Shown: positions 17,439 to 27,484, counted from the first letter of the stretch. The stretch is DNA of 64,000 nucleotides from Flammeovirgaceae bacterium UBA4465 (GCA_905182375.1 CAJJBF010000014.1:1-64000); one strand, 5' to 3'. Notes: generated by a model not told the origin, from the sequence alone. Program-made: numbers and translations.

Positions 17439-20110
17439 AGTTTTCTAAGGCTTTCCATGAGCGTTTCAATTTTAGCTTCTGCGTCGGCTTGCTTCTTTTT
17501 TTCTATCTCTAAAACTTTTGGAGGCGCATGATTAACGAAGCGCTCATTACTCATTTTTTTGAGTACATTTTCAAGAAATCCGCGGGTATAGTCCAATTCC
17601 TTTTGAAGCGTTTCACGTTCAAAATCTAGATCTATGGTTTTAGCTGACACAATAGAAAATTCCTTTGAATGAATTAAGAAGGCATGACTCTGTGCTGGTT
17701 TTTCTTTGATAAATGAAATTTTTTCCAAGTTGGCCATTTTCATTAAGGAAGCGTTGATAGTCGTAAAAAGGGAGGCCTCGCTGTTGATATTTAGGATTAA
17801 TTTGATTTTTGGCGATAGTTGATTTTTATTTCTAATATTTCTTATTTGTGCGATAATTTCAAAAAGGAAAGAAGTATCAGCTAAAATGGGTTCATCGAAT
17901 TTTTGAGAGATTGGCCATTCAGCGACAATCAAATCCTCATCAGCGCCTCTTCTTTGTAAACTGTGCCATATTTCTTCGGTAATAAAGGGCATAAATGGAT
18001 GCAGCACCTTCATCAATTGTTCCAAAAAAGAAACGGTCTGTTGATGGGTTTTGGTATCTATTGGGGCCCCATAATTAGGCTTGATCCACTCTAGATACCA
18101 ACTGCAGAAATCATTCCAGATCAGCTTATAGACGGTCATTAAGGCATCAGACATTCTGAATTTAGAAAAGTGATCTTCTAGTTCTAACAATGCTTTTTGA
18201 AAATTGGACTCAAACCAACGAATGGCCAATTGATTTTCGCTAGGTTGCTCAATTTCTTCAACTTCCCAACCTTGAATGAGTCGAAAAGCGTTCCAGATTT
18301 TATTAGAAAATTTCTGACCTTGTTCGACCAGTTTTTCATCAAAAAGGAGGTCATTTCCGGCGGGAGAGCTGAAGAGCATACCGGTTCTTACGCCATCCGC
18401 CCCATACTTTTTTATGAGATCCAAAGGATTGGGTGAATTACCCAATGATTTAGACATTTTTCTTCTCTGTTTATCACGAACAATTCCTGTGAGATAGACA
18501 TTTTTAAAAGGTTTTTCCCCGGTGTATTCATAGCCTGCGATGACCATTCGAGCCACCCAGAAAAACAAAATTTCAGGAGCGGTGACCAAGGTATCGGTAG
18601 GATAGAAATAATCTAATTCTTCATTTTTTTTAGGTAATATTTTGCCTGTTTCAGTATCAAATGCTTGATCACTAAACCCGTCAAAAACAGCTAAAGGAAA
18701 AAGCCAAGATGAAGCCCAGGTATCCAGAACATCCTCGTCTTGACGAAGATCGGATGGCTTCAAGTGTGGGTTACCTGACTTTTTTTGAGCCAATGTTAGC
18801 GCTTCATGTTCATTTACGGCGACCACGAAGTCATCTTCTCCTTGTCCGAAATAATAGGCAGGAATGCGTTGACCCCACCAAAGCTGTCGAGAAATACACC
18901 AATCACGGACATTTTCCATCCAATGGTGATAGGTATTCTTAAATTTAGGTGGAAAAAGCCGAATTTCGTCATTCATAACTACTTCATGAGCGGTCTTTGA
19001 GATGGATTTCATTTTTATGAACCATTGCAGCGACAACTTGGGTTCAATGACCGTATCCGTCCTTTCTGATCTACCAATTCTAGTATTAAAATCCTCTTCA
19101 TTTACGAGGATTCTCATCATTTTCATATCCTTGACGATCTGTTTCCTCACTTCAAAACGATCCATACCCTTATATTTTTCAATTTCGCAGGCCGAAGTCA
19201 GCTTACCGTCTAAACCAATGGTGTCAATGATTTTAAGTCCGTGACGCAGCCCAATCTCATAGTCGTTGGTATCATGGGCGGGTGTTACTTTCAAACAACC
19301 CGTACCAAAATCCATCGTTACGTATTCATCAGCAATGATGGGCACTCGCCTATTGACAAAAGGAATGATGGCTGACTTTCCAATAAGGTGTTGATAACGA
19401 CGGTCATTTGGGTTTACAGCTATCCCTGTATCTCCCATGATCGTTTCAGGTCTTTGTGTAGCGATGGTGATGTATTCGCTACTATTTTCAATTTGATATT
19501 TTACTGAATAAAGTTTCGATATTTCACCCCCTTCTTTGTAGAGAACTTCTTCATTTGATACTGCTGTTTGGGCCTCTACATCCCAATTGACCATACGAAG
19601 ACTTCGATAGACATAACCTTTTTTAAAAAGGTCGACAAATACTTTGATAACGGATGAATAATAATCTTTATCCATGGTAAAGGCTGTTCTATCCCAATCA
19701 CATGAAGCCCCTAACTTTTTTAACTGGTCAAGGATGATGCCCCCATATTTTTCTTTCCATTCCCAAGCATGCTCCATAAATGCCTCTCTGCTGAGATCAC
19801 TTTTTTTAATCCCTTTTGCTCTCAGCATTTTTACTACTTTTGCTTCGGTTGCAATCGATGCATGATCTGTACCCGGGACCCAACAAGCTTCAAATCCTTG
19901 CATCCTTGCTTTTCTTATCAGAATGTCTTGAATGGTATTATTGAGCATGTGGCCCATGTGCAGTACTCCAGTGACATTAGGTGGGGGGATGATAATGCTG
20001 AAAGGTTTTTTGTTGGGATTTACTTTGGCTTTGAAATGTCCTTTATCCATCCAATATTGGTACCATTTATCTTCTACTTGAGCGGGATCATATTTGGTTG
20101 ATAGGGCCAT
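17435..20110 (-). CDS. valS: Valine--tRNA ligase
   Basis: An 891-residue class I aminoacyl-tRNA synthetase of normal length. The HIGH-type motif is HMGHM (from residue 51, within PPPNVTGVLHMGHM), the editing domain contains ATQRPETIMGDTGIAVNP, and the KMSKS loop reads RRKMSKSLGNSPNPLD. The anticodon-binding domain is recognisable by ELEDHFSKFRMSDALMTVY, followed by a C-terminal coiled-coil arm that binds tRNA (about 825-891). It is transcribed alone. Confidence 0.98.
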   Translation of the reverse strand: MALSTKYDPAQVEDKWYQYWMDKGHFKAKVNPNKKPFSIIIPPPNVTGVLHMGHMLNNTIQDILIRKARMQGFEACWVPGTDHASIATEAKVVKMLRAKGIKKSDLSREAFMEHAWEWKEKYGGIILDQLKKLGASCDWDRTAFTMDKDYYSSVIKVFVDLFKKGYVYRSLRMVNWDVEAQTAVSNEEVLYKEGGEISKLYSVKYQIENSSEYITIATQRPETIMGDTGIAVNPNDRRYQHLIGKSAIIPFVNRRVPIIADEYVTMDFGTGCLKVTPAHDTNDYEIGLRHGLKIIDTIGLDGKLTSACEIEKYKGMDRFEVRKQIVKDMKMMRILVNEEDFNTRIGRSERTDTVIEPKLSLQWFIKMKSISKTAHEVVMNDEIRLFPPKFKNTYHHWMENVRDWCISRQLWWGQRIPAYYFGQGEDDFVVAVNEHEALTLAQKKSGNPHLKPSDLRQDEDVLDTWASSWLFPLAVFDGFSDQAFDTETGKILPKKNEELDYFYPTDTLVTAPEILFFWVARMVIAGYEYTGEKPFKNVYLTGIVRDKQRRKMSKSLGNSPNPLDLIKKYGADGVRTGMLFSSPAGNDLLFDEKLVEQGQKFSNKIWNAFRLIQGWEVEEIEQPSENQLAIRWFESNFQKALLELEDHFSKFRMSDALMTVYKLIWNDFCSWYLEWIKPNYGAPIDTKTHQQTVSFLEQLMKVLHPFMPFITEEIWHSLQRRGADEDLIVAEWPISQKFDEPILADTSFLFEIIAQIRNIRNKNQLSPKIKLILNINSEASLFTTINASLMKMANLEKISFIKEKPAQSHAFLIHSKEFSIVSAKTIDLDFERETLQKELDYTRGFLENVLKKMSNERFVNHAPPKVLEIEKKKQADAEAKIETLMESLRKL

Positions 20111-20139
20111 TCTGTTTTTTTAAAGTCTTATATTTTTCG

Positions 20140-20147
20140 CAAAACTA
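20140..20147 (-). promoter_or_regulatory. Candidate -7 promoter element for valS
   Basis: On the minus strand the bases read TAGTTTTG, an exact TAnnTTTG match, 29 bases before the valS ATG. A -33 element at proper spacing is not obvious. Confidence 0.35.
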
Positions 20148-20215
20148 ACCACAACTCAAATAAACGACACTTATTTCTAGATAATTCGGTGCCAAAAGAA
20201 GCGAGAGTTCGTTTT

Positions 20216-21136
20216 TTAGAAGGCAAATTGTGACTTGAATACTTGCAATTCATCAGATAGAGAGGTGGATGTAAACCGGGTAATAGATTTAAATAGTTTG
20301 CTCTTGAGACTCACATTGAGTTCTCTGAGTTTCATGTGCTGATTGGCATAAATAAATTCTAAATCAGGGTATAACTCTTTAAAAGCGTCTAAAATCTCTA
20401 AAATCTGCAAATTTTTGTCTACGAGGTTGTAAGTCCCAGTGGGAACTTCTTTTAAAACACATTGCTCTATGGTGTTTACTAAGTGCTCAACATGAATAAA
20501 TGCTCGGGTCTGCTTCCCGTTTCCGAATATTTGAATTCGGTTGGTAAAATGGGCATCAAACATAAATTTATTAATGACCGCATCAAAACGCATACTTTTG
20601 CTGAACCCATAGATATTTCCTCCTCTGAGTATGATGGAATTCTTTTTTTCCATCAGTCGGTTGACATGTGTTTCGCCTCTCAGCTTAGATATCCCATAAT
20701 AAGTTTGTGGTAGGGGCAGTGTGGATTCATCTGCCAGATCAGCGCCTGTACCATAAACTGCTGTACTGCTGAGATGGATGAATTTAGAGACGCCACTTTC
20801 CTCTGCGGCATAGACGACTTCTGCGGTACCCCAATGATTTACTTGTTCAAAAAAATGGGGATCCGTATTTGCAAAGGGTGTAGTTACCATGGCAGCTAAA
20901 TGAATGAGTATATCCGTATCAGTCAACTGTTTCTTTAATAATCGGGAGTCTAATATTTCTCCATGAACGAACACTATTTTGGATAAAAAACACGATTTTT
21001 TTCCTAAAAAAAGGCTTCTATGGCCTTTGCTCAAATTATCATAAATAGTGATTTTACTAATTTCCTTGTTGAGCGCCAATTTTGCCAACAATTCAGTTCC
21101 TACATATCCAGCACCTCCGGTAATTAATACATTCAT
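20216..21136 (-). CDS. NAD-dependent epimerase/dehydratase family protein
   Basis: A 306-residue extended short-chain dehydrogenase. The Rossmann motif ITGGAGYVGTEL is at residues 5-16 and the catalytic Tyr and Lys are in YYGISKLRGE. Sequence such as GNIYGFS and GKQTRAFIHVEHLV is typical of nucleotide-sugar epimerases/dehydratases. Its start overlaps the end of cysH by four bases, so the two are co-transcribed, although the biochemical link to sulfate reduction is not clear. The exact sugar substrate cannot be assigned. Confidence 0.85.
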   Translation of the reverse strand: MNVLITGGAGYVGTELLAKLALNKEISKITIYDNLSKGHRSLFLGKKSCFLSKIVFVHGEILDSRLLKKQLTDTDILIHLAAMVTTPFANTDPHFFEQVNHWGTAEVVYAAEESGVSKFIHLSSTAVYGTGADLADESTLPLPQTYYGISKLRGETHVNRLMEKKNSIILRGGNIYGFSKSMRFDAVINKFMFDAHFTNRIQIFGNGKQTRAFIHVEHLVNTIEQCVLKEVPTGTYNLVDKNLQILEILDAFKELYPDLEFIYANQHMKLRELNVSLKSKLFKSITRFTSTSLSDELQVFKSQFAF

Positions 21137-21792
21137 TCTTTAATAATTAACTCCGTGTGCAAGCCACATTCTACTTTATTTAAACCAAACCACCGAGCTT
21201 CGCGCATTTGCATTTCTAAATCTATTTTTCTAGTACAAGGTTCGCAGCCAATACTTGTATAACCACGCTGCTCTAGTGGATGCTTGGAAATGTTGTATTC
21301 TTTGAGATAGTCAAATATTTTTTTTTGATTCCAATCGAGCATGGGATGAAATCTTACCGTATTATAAGGGGCTGCTTGTTCGACCTTCATAGCGCTTCGG
21401 ATGGCACTTTGATCTGCGCGAACCCCATTCATCCAAACATCATAGGTGGCCAAAACAGCATCCAATGGTTGTGTTTTGTTGATTGAACAGCAATGATCAG
21501 GATCTGAGGTATATAAGAGTTTTCCATTAAGATCTTTTTGCAAATACTTCGGCGTCGCCGGTTTTAGGTCCATCACAGTTAACTGGAAGAGATCAGCAAT
21601 TTCATCCTTAAATCTGACCGTTTCAGGAAATAGATAACCTGTATTTATAAAATAGATGGGAATTTTTGGGCTGATTTCCTTGATGATGTGCAAGAGGACC
21701 AGACTATGGGATTGGAATGAAGAGGTGGTAAATATTCGCTTTCCTGCTTGCTGATATTTTTTTATTTTAGATTTAATTTCAGGTATTTCCAT
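21133..21792 (-). CDS. cysH: Phosphoadenylyl/adenylyl-sulfate reductase, APS-reductase type
   Basis: A 219-residue member of the CysH family. The PP-loop-like start FTTSSFQSHSLVLLHII, the YFINTGYLFPET segment and the catalytic C-terminus ECGLH are present. In addition there are DHCC (positions 118-121) and CEPC, the four cysteines that bind a [4Fe-4S] cluster in APS reductases and are missing from PAPS-only enzymes. It should reduce APS to sulfite with thioredoxin in assimilatory sulfur metabolism. No other cys gene is in the window. It is the promoter-proximal member of the pair with the epimerase gene. Confidence 0.88.
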   Translation of the reverse strand: MEIPEIKSKIKKYQQAGKRIFTTSSFQSHSLVLLHIIKEISPKIPIYFINTGYLFPETVRFKDEIADLFQLTVMDLKPATPKYLQKDLNGKLLYTSDPDHCCSINKTQPLDAVLATYDVWMNGVRADQSAIRSAMKVEQAAPYNTVRFHPMLDWNQKKIFDYLKEYNISKHPLEQRGYTSIGCEPCTRKIDLEMQMREARWFGLNKVECGLHTELIIKE

Positions 21793-21934
21793 TTTTTTCT
21801 CAGATGCAAAAGAATCAATTATTTAAGTGAATCAAAAGGGAATACGATATAATTGTGTTAAATAATGAACTAATCTTCTTTTTTTTTGATTTCTATCTTG
21901 CAAGGTTAATATTTGCACGACTGAATAGGTTAGC

Positions 21935-22348
21935 ATGAAAAAAGTTTCGGTTTTTAGAAAAGAGCATTTCAATGCAGCTCACAGACTGCATAATCCCAGT
22001 TTGTCAGATACAGAGAATGCCAGAATATTTGGTAAGTGTAACAACGCTAACTACCACGGCCACAATTATGACCTGACCGTAAAATTAATGGGTGAAGTGG
22101 ATGCGACAACTGGATATGTTTATGACATGAAATTGTTAAGTGATATCATTAAGGAAAATATCCTCGACCGCTTTGATCATAAAAATTTAAATCTAGATGT
22201 AAAGGAGTTTGAGAGCCTTAATCCTACGGCAGAAAATATTGCTATTACCATTTATGATATATTAAAATCTAAAATTGAAAACCGTTACGAAATAAAAATA
22301 TTATTGTATGAAACCGAAAGAAATTTTGTCGAATACCCCGCTGACTGA
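21935..22348 (+). CDS. 6-pyruvoyl-tetrahydropterin synthase (PTPS-I-like, annotated often as QueD)
   Basis: A 137-residue T-fold enzyme. The zinc ligands are H16, H41 and H43. The catalytic Cys is C35 in FGKCNNANYHGHNY, with five residues between Cys and HGH. This spacing and the stretches GEVDATTGYVYDM and DHKNLNLDV closely resemble the animal 6-pyruvoyl-tetrahydropterin synthase, whereas QueD (queuosine route) has Cys-x3-HGH. The likely product is 6-pyruvoyl-tetrahydropterin from dihydroneopterin triphosphate, supplied by FolE encoded by the overlapping next gene. The subfamily call is from motif comparison by eye. Confidence 0.85.
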   Translation: MKKVSVFRKEHFNAAHRLHNPSLSDTENARIFGKCNNANYHGHNYDLTVKLMGEVDATTGYVYDMKLLSDIIKENILDRFDHKNLNLDVKEFESLNPTAENIAITIYDILKSKIENRYEIKILLYETERNFVEYPAD

Positions 22349-22988
22349 CGATGATTGCCATGGCGTTTTTTCTTATGAAACACCCTTAAGGCCAGATGCT
22401 TTTGAAAAAGATGATGATCTAAAAATAGAGCTAATAGAAAAGCATTTTAGAGAAATCATGCATGTGTTGGGTATGGACTTAAGTGATGACAGTCTCAAAG
22501 GAACTCCCCATAGAGTTGCAAAAATGTATGTTAAGGAGGTTTTTTCGGGGTTAAATCCGTCTAGTAAGCCCACCAGTAAATTGTTCGACAACAAATATAA
22601 TTATGATCAAATGTTGGTTGAAAAAGATATCACTTTCTATTCGCACTGCGAACATCATTTTGTTCCTATTTACGGGAAAGCACACGTGGCCTACTTTTCA
22701 AGTGGCAAGGTCATAGGACTGTCTAAAATCAATAGGATTGTACAATATTTTTCGAAAAGACCCCAAGTGCAAGAAAGGTTGACGGTACAAATTGCTGAAG
22801 AACTCAAAAAACTTTTGAATACCGAAGATATTGCTGTAGTCATGGATGCTAAACACATGTGTGTCTCCTCAAGAGGGGTTGGAGATACCAACAGTCAAAC
22901 GGGGACCGCACATTTTTCAGGAAAATTTAATGATCAGGCGGTGCGCTCTGAATTTTTAAATTATGTCAATTCGAGTGCTTCGAAATAA
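22308..22988 (+). CDS. folE: GTP cyclohydrolase I
   Basis: A 226-residue type IA GTP cyclohydrolase that converts GTP to dihydroneopterin triphosphate. The zinc ligands C114, H117 (FYSHCEHHFVP) and C185 (HMCVSSRG) are all present, as are GTPHRVAKMY and the QERLT segment. The first ~35 residues are a variable extension. It overlaps the pterin synthase gene by 41 bases, so the two enzymes are made together and catalyse successive steps. Confidence 0.95.
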   Translation: MKPKEILSNTPLTDDDCHGVFSYETPLRPDAFEKDDDLKIELIEKHFREIMHVLGMDLSDDSLKGTPHRVAKMYVKEVFSGLNPSSKPTSKLFDNKYNYDQMLVEKDITFYSHCEHHFVPIYGKAHVAYFSSGKVIGLSKINRIVQYFSKRPQVQERLTVQIAEELKKLLNTEDIAVVMDAKHMCVSSRGVGDTNSQTGTAHFSGKFNDQAVRSEFLNYVNSSASK

Positions 22989-23059
22989 TTATAAAATTTT
23001 TTTTCAAAGCTTTTTCTTTATGGTTCCCTTTCGGAGATAACCTTTCGTGTTCTCTTTTT

Positions 23060-23082
23060 TCATGCAAATGCTATTTGCATGA
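23060..23082. repeat. Perfect 10-bp inverted repeat between folE and hppA
   Basis: TCATGCAAAT, a 3-base loop GCT, then ATTTGCATGA. A short T-run follows eight bases later. It can serve as the terminator of the pterin operon; its symmetry and position upstream of the hppA promoter box would also suit an operator. Confidence 0.6.
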
Positions 23083-23115
23083 GCAACTTTTTATCCGTTT
23101 TGTCTTACATTATCA

Positions 23116-23123
23116 TATATTTG
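23116..23123 (+). promoter_or_regulatory. Candidate -7 promoter element for hppA
   Basis: TATATTTG matches the TAnnTTTG consensus exactly and lies 30 bases before the hppA ATG. The -33 position has only a TTTG at a shorter spacing (23099-23102). Confidence 0.45.
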
Positions 23124-23153
23124 CCAAAAATTTAAAAATACCAAACGAAAAAA

Positions 23154-25412
23154 ATGGAATACTTTATCTATCTAGTGCCAGTCTTTGCGATTGTAGGACT
23201 GATTGTGATGGCATTTAAAGCCAAATGGGTAATCAAACAAGATGCGGGTGAAAAGAACATGCGAGAACTTGCTTCTCACATTAAAGAGGGAGCATTGGCT
23301 TTTTTATCTGCCGAATACCGCGTACTCATCATATTTGTTGTGATTGCTGGAGCACTTTTAGCTTTGGTTTCTTCTTTAATAGAATCTACCAGTTATTTTA
23401 TAGTAGTAGCTTTCGTTATTGGTGCTTTTTTCTCAGCACTCGCAGGAAATATAGGTATGCGCATTGCTACCGAAGCCAATGTTCGGACAACTCAAGCTGC
23501 TAGAACCAGCCTTCCAGATGCTTTAAAAGTCTCTTTTACGGGAGGTATGGTAATGGGTTTAGGTGTTGCAGGTTTAGCTGTGTTTGGATTGAGTGTAATT
23601 TTTATTGTGCTGCTTCAAATCTTCATGGGAGGTGAATGGAGTATTGATGGTAATGAAAAAATGACCATGGTACTAGAAACGCTAGCTGGGTTTTCATTGG
23701 GAGCAGAGTCTATTGCACTTTTTGCAAGAGTGGGTGGAGGTATTTATACCAAGGCCGCAGATGTAGGCGCAGATTTAGTAGGTAAAATAGAGGCCGGGAT
23801 ACCTGAAGACGATCCTAGAAATCCAGCTACGATCGCAGATAATGTTGGAGATAATGTTGGAGATGTTGCTGGCATGGGTGCTGATCTGTTCGGATCTTAT
23901 GTGGCAACTGTTTTGGCATCGATGGTGCTTGGGAACTATGTGATTCGCGATATGGGTGGTGTCATTGATGATGTGTTTGGCGGAATGGGCCCTATCTTAT
24001 TACCCTTAGTGATTGCTGCAGTAGGCATTATATTTTCAATTTTTGGAAGTTTTTTCATTAAGATAAAAAGTAATGATGCTAAAGAACAAGAAATTCAAAA
24101 TGCTTTAAATATAGGTAACTGGAGTTCTATTGTGATGACGGCGATTGCTTCTTATTTCATCATTAATTTTATGTTACCCGAAAACATGAAAATGGATTTC
24201 TTTGAAGTGGGTATCAAAGAAATACCTAGAATAAACGTATTTGGAAGTGTGATCATAGGTTTAGTTGTGGGTGCTGCCATTTCTTATTTCACAGAATATT
24301 ATACAGGGTTAGGTAAAAAGCCTGTAATGTCAATTATTGAAAATTCAGCTACGGGAGCTGGAACCAATATTATTGCGGGTTTGTCGACAGGAATGATGTC
24401 TACATTTGCACCCATCTTATTATTTGCTGCTGCCATTTGGGGCACGTACACTTTAGCTGGGTTTTATGGAGTCGGTATAGCGGCATCAGCCATGATGGCC
24501 ACTACGGCCATGCAATTGGCTATCGATGCTTTTGGACCCATTGCGGATAATGCAGGAGGGATTGCAGAGATGAGTAAACTTCCCAAAGAGGTGAGAGAAC
24601 GTACAGACGTTTTAGATTCGGTTGGTAATACTACAGCGGCTATTGGTAAAGGTTTTGCGATTGCCTCGGCCGCTTTAACTGCATTGGCACTTTTCGCTGC
24701 CTATGTGACCTTCACCGGTATTGATGGTATAAATATTTATAAAGCAGACGTGCTTGCAACACTTTTTGTCGGGGCTATGATTCCTGTAGTATTTTCTGCA
24801 CTAGCGATGAGATCAGTAGGTCGTGCTGCTATGGAAATGGTGATGGAAGTAAGACGTCAATTTAAAGAGATTCCTGGTATTATGGAAGGTACAGGAATTC
24901 CAGAATATGGTAAATGTGTAGATATTTCTACTAAAGCGGCCATTAAAGAAATGATGCTTCCGGGTGCGCTGACCATTATCAGTCCTATCATTATAGGTTT
25001 TTTAATGGGACCTGAGGCATTGGGATCCTACATGGCCGGTGTAACTGTTTCAGGAGTTTTGTGGGCCATTTTTCAAAACAATGCAGGAGGAGCCTGGGAC
25101 AACGCTAAAAAGTCATTTGAAGCTGGGGTAATGATCAATGGTGAGATGACCTACAAAGGATCAGAAGCACATAAGGCGGCAGTTACAGGAGACACGGTTG
25201 GAGATCCATTTAAAGACACGTCTGGTCCTTCCATGAATATTCTAATTAAATTGACCTGTTTGATCGGTTTAGTTATTGCTCCTATTTTGGGTGAAATGTA
25301 CGGCAATGGTCATCAAACTTTTAATGAAAAAGTAGTAGATGTCGTTGAAAATGTGGAGAAGACCCAAGAAGGTGAATCATGGGAAGGCAGCATTACGGTA
25401 AATAAAAATTGA
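23154..25412 (+). CDS. hppA: K+-dependent membrane-bound (Na+-type) pyrophosphatase
   Basis: A 752-residue integral membrane pyrophosphatase with about 16 transmembrane helices. The pyrophosphate site is clear in [20 protein letters not shown] (about 215-235), followed by [17 protein letters not shown], and the C-terminal [11 protein letters not shown] and [15 protein letters not shown]. The motif [13 protein letters not shown] has Ala and Gly where K+-independent enzymes have Lys and Thr, so this is the K+-dependent class, most of which pump Na+ or both Na+ and H+. It lies in the cytoplasmic membrane and recovers energy from biosynthetic pyrophosphate. It is monocistronic with its own terminator. 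Confidence 0.95.
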   Translation: MEYFIYLVPVFAIVGLIVMAFKAKWVIKQDAGEKNMRELASHIKEGALAFLSAEYRVLIIFVVIAGALLALVSSLIESTSYFIVVAFVIGAFFSALAGNIGMRIATEANVRTTQAARTSLPDALKVSFTGGMVMGLGVAGLAVFGLSVIFIVLLQIFMGGEWSIDGNEKMTMVLETLAGFSLGAESIALFARVGGGIYTKAADVGADLVGKIEAGIPEDDPRNPATIADNVGDNVGDVAGMGADLFGSYVATVLASMVLGNYVIRDMGGVIDDVFGGMGPILLPLVIAAVGIIFSIFGSFFIKIKSNDAKEQEIQNALNIGNWSSIVMTAIASYFIINFMLPENMKMDFFEVGIKEIPRINVFGSVIIGLVVGAAISYFTEYYTGLGKKPVMSIIENSATGAGTNIIAGLSTGMMSTFAPILLFAAAIWGTYTLAGFYGVGIAASAMMATTAMQLAIDAFGPIADNAGGIAEMSKLPKEVRERTDVLDSVGNTTAAIGKGFAIASAALTALALFAAYVTFTGIDGINIYKADVLATLFVGAMIPVVFSALAMRSVGRAAMEMVMEVRRQFKEIPGIMEGTGIPEYGKCVDISTKAAIKEMMLPGALTIISPIIIGFLMGPEALGSYMAGVTVSGVLWAIFQNNAGGAWDNAKKSFEAGVMINGEMTYKGSEAHKAAVTGDTVGDPFKDTSGPSMNILIKLTCLIGLVIAPILGEMYGNGHQTFNEKVVDVVENVEKTQEGESWEGSITVNKN

Positions 25413-25510
25413 ATGGAGACAACGAAAACTCTAACAGGTACTCAGCAGGAGGTTGAAGTAATGTTATAAGCTTTCGTAGAGGAGATGGAATAAAAACTTA
25501 CTAAAGAAGA

Positions 25511-25545
25511 AAAAAAGGTATTACTTATCAGTAATGCCTTTTTTT
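25511..25545 (+). terminator. Rho-independent terminator after hppA
   Basis: Stem AGGTATTACT/AGTAATGCCT (one G-T wobble, loop TATC), flanked by an A-run on the left and seven T on the right, about 100 bases after the hppA stop. Confidence 0.85.
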
Positions 25546-25981
25546 ATAGAGAATAGTTGTGGTGCATTTCAAGATATTCTCATCAGGGATGGATGATTAA
25601 TTTTAAAATTAAGATAGTTACGCCTTGAAACCGTTAAATGCCTCAGTAGAATTTATATTCGTTTCACTTCCTTTCTTCTCGTTATGCATTTACAAATAAT
25701 TTTATAATCTTTGTGTACAAACAATCCTTCGAACATTTTTTTGGAGGAAACTAAATAACCAAATGTATTCATACGCAGCTTTGTCCTGAATATATGTTTC
25801 GATCGCTTCGAATGTATCAATCAATCTTACCACTCAAGGTAAAGCCTTTATTGCCAATAAAATCATGCATTTTTCAAGTGCAAAGTCAGTATAAATTACT
25901 TTTAATATTGATTTATCTTTTTTTGAAGGGTCACCCATTCAGTTTAACTCGTATTTATTCAAGATTAGGTTTTTAAATAAT
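25546..25981. other. Intergenic region without recognised gene
   Basis: About 430 bases between the hppA terminator and the next sigma gene. A 60-codon frame at 25794-25976 has no recognisable content and is not called. The promoter of the sigma operon must lie here. Confidence 0.5.
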
Positions 25982-26521
25982 ATGACGGAGCAACAAATAC
26001 TTGATCATATTTCTCGAGGAGATGAAACCGCCTTGGACTATTTGTATAAAAAATATTATCCCATGATGACCAAAATGGTCCTTAAAAATAATGGTACAGT
26101 CGAGGAAGCAAATGATGTATATCAAGATGCCCTAATTGTTTTTTGGCAAAAAGCCATTAGTGGAGACCTTAAAATCACGTCTAAAATAAGCACCTATTTA
26201 TACAGTATTTGTAAAAATTGCTGGCTGAAGGAATTAAGTCGTAAAAAACGACTGAGTTATACAGAACAAGAAGGATCAATCGTCCAATCCGATCCCGAGG
26301 ACATAATGTCAAAGGTGGTTCAGGATGCGATGGAGGTGTTGGGAGATCCTTGTAAAAGTGTTCTGACCTATTACTACTTCAATGAAATGTCAATGTCAGA
26401 GATAGCAGGTCGCATGAACTATTCCAATGCCGATACCGTCAAAGCGAAAAAGTACAAGTGTAAAAAGCGCTTAGATGTTCTCATTAAGAAAAATTACACT
26501 CAAGAAGATTTTTTTAATTAA
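25982..26521 (+). CDS. ECF-type RNA polymerase sigma-70 factor
   Basis: A 179-residue sigma factor. Region 2 (about 12-80) contains EEANDVYQDALIVFWQK and SKISTYLYSICKNCWLKELSR. Region 4 (about 115-170) has YYYFNEMSMSEIAGRMNYSNADTVKAKKYKCKKRL at positions 136-170. The stop codon is followed without any gap by the ATG of a one-transmembrane protein, a typical sigma/anti-sigma pair. The signal sensed is unknown. Confidence 0.9.
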   Translation: MTEQQILDHISRGDETALDYLYKKYYPMMTKMVLKNNGTVEEANDVYQDALIVFWQKAISGDLKITSKISTYLYSICKNCWLKELSRKKRLSYTEQEGSIVQSDPEDIMSKVVQDAMEVLGDPCKSVLTYYYFNEMSMSEIAGRMNYSNADTVKAKKYKCKKRLDVLIKKNYTQEDFFN

Positions 26522-27439
26522 ATGAAATCAGGGGATCAAGAGGAAGCTATTGCACAATATTTAACACGGCGAATGTCTGAAGTTGAAAGGAGTGCTTTTG
26601 AGCAAAAAATCAGTGAAAGTCCGCAGTTGGCCCAAAAAATTGAGTTTGAAAAACAGATTGCTCAGGGAATCAAAAATTACAAAAAAGGAATCTTAAAATC
26701 TCGTTTAGATCAATTAGAGCTAGGTCCAAGCATTGTTGAAACGACTTCCATCACCACCAAAACCATATTAGCTGGCATAACTGTGATCGTTATAGGTGGC
26801 TTATCTTATTTTATGCTGACTCCCGGTGAAATCCTAGTTATTGAAAATCAAGAGACAATTATCGGTACCGATGGCATGGCGGAAGATAAAAATGCGAAGA
26901 TTTCGCTGGAAATAGACACAACTTATGCGATGTTGAGCGATAAAAAAGAAGATGAAAGGACCTCACCAATCACAAAAGACATCGAAAATACAACGGTTAA
27001 AGTCTCAACAAAACAGTCAAAAAAGGAGTCAAAATCAGATAAAGTAATTCTCCAAGCAGAGGTAGAAGTCGTACTTCCAGATATGGATGGAACTGAAATA
27101 TCTTTTGATGAGACATTTGATTCTCTCCAAGATTTCTCTGACGATTTAATGAAAAATCAAGCGCAGGTGAGTTCGGTACCCGAATTGGAGGTAGAAATTG
27201 AAATGAAAAAAACTAAAAAATTAAAATATATTTATGTAGGCGAAAAATTAATTTTAATCGGAGATTTTTCTGCGTCACCTTATCAAATTATTGAAGACAA
27301 TACGATCGCTGAAAAGAAACTCTATTTGTACTTTGAGCAGGAGTACTACGTCTTATCTGTAACCTCCGAGAAGAAAGCATTAATCCCGGTGAGGGACATA
27401 AGATTATTAGATTATTTGGTTGACCTAAGAAACAAATAA
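26522..27439 (+). CDS. Putative transmembrane anti-sigma factor without zinc motif
   Basis: A 305-residue protein starting directly after the sigma stop. The N-terminal 75 residues are hydrophilic and helical (AQYLTRRMSEVERSAFEQKI), as in anti-sigma heads, but contain no Cys, so the common HxxxCxxC zinc anti-sigma motif is absent. One membrane helix lies at about 80-99. The remaining 200 residues would be periplasmic; they are Lys/Glu-rich with a C-terminal conserved-looking segment (KYIYVGEKLILIGDFSASPY). Function is inferred from position and topology. Confidence 0.65.
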   Translation: MKSGDQEEAIAQYLTRRMSEVERSAFEQKISESPQLAQKIEFEKQIAQGIKNYKKGILKSRLDQLELGPSIVETTSITTKTILAGITVIVIGGLSYFMLTPGEILVIENQETIIGTDGMAEDKNAKISLEIDTTYAMLSDKKEDERTSPITKDIENTTVKVSTKQSKKESKSDKVILQAEVEVVLPDMDGTEISFDETFDSLQDFSDDLMKNQAQVSSVPELEVEIEMKKTKKLKYIYVGEKLILIGDFSASPYQIIEDNTIAEKKLYLYFEQEYYVLSVTSEKKALIPVRDIRLLDYLVDLRNK

Positions 27440-27484
27440 TAAGTTCAGACTATTTTTCGGTTATTTTGTAACTTGCGCATCATA

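Noticed and set aside
19769-20101. 110-codon plus-strand frame opposite valS
   Set aside because: It is antisense to the highly conserved catalytic start of valS, and its codons merely mirror that gene.
21935-22348. Annotation as QueD (6-carboxytetrahydropterin synthase)
   Set aside because: The Cys-x5-HGH spacing and overall similarity to animal pterin synthase, plus overlap with folE, favour 6-pyruvoyl-tetrahydropterin synthase; no other queuosine gene is nearby.
25794-25976. 60-codon frame between hppA and the sigma gene
   Set aside because: No recognisable domain, signal peptide or conserved-looking composition; AT-rich intergenic DNA gives such frames by chance.
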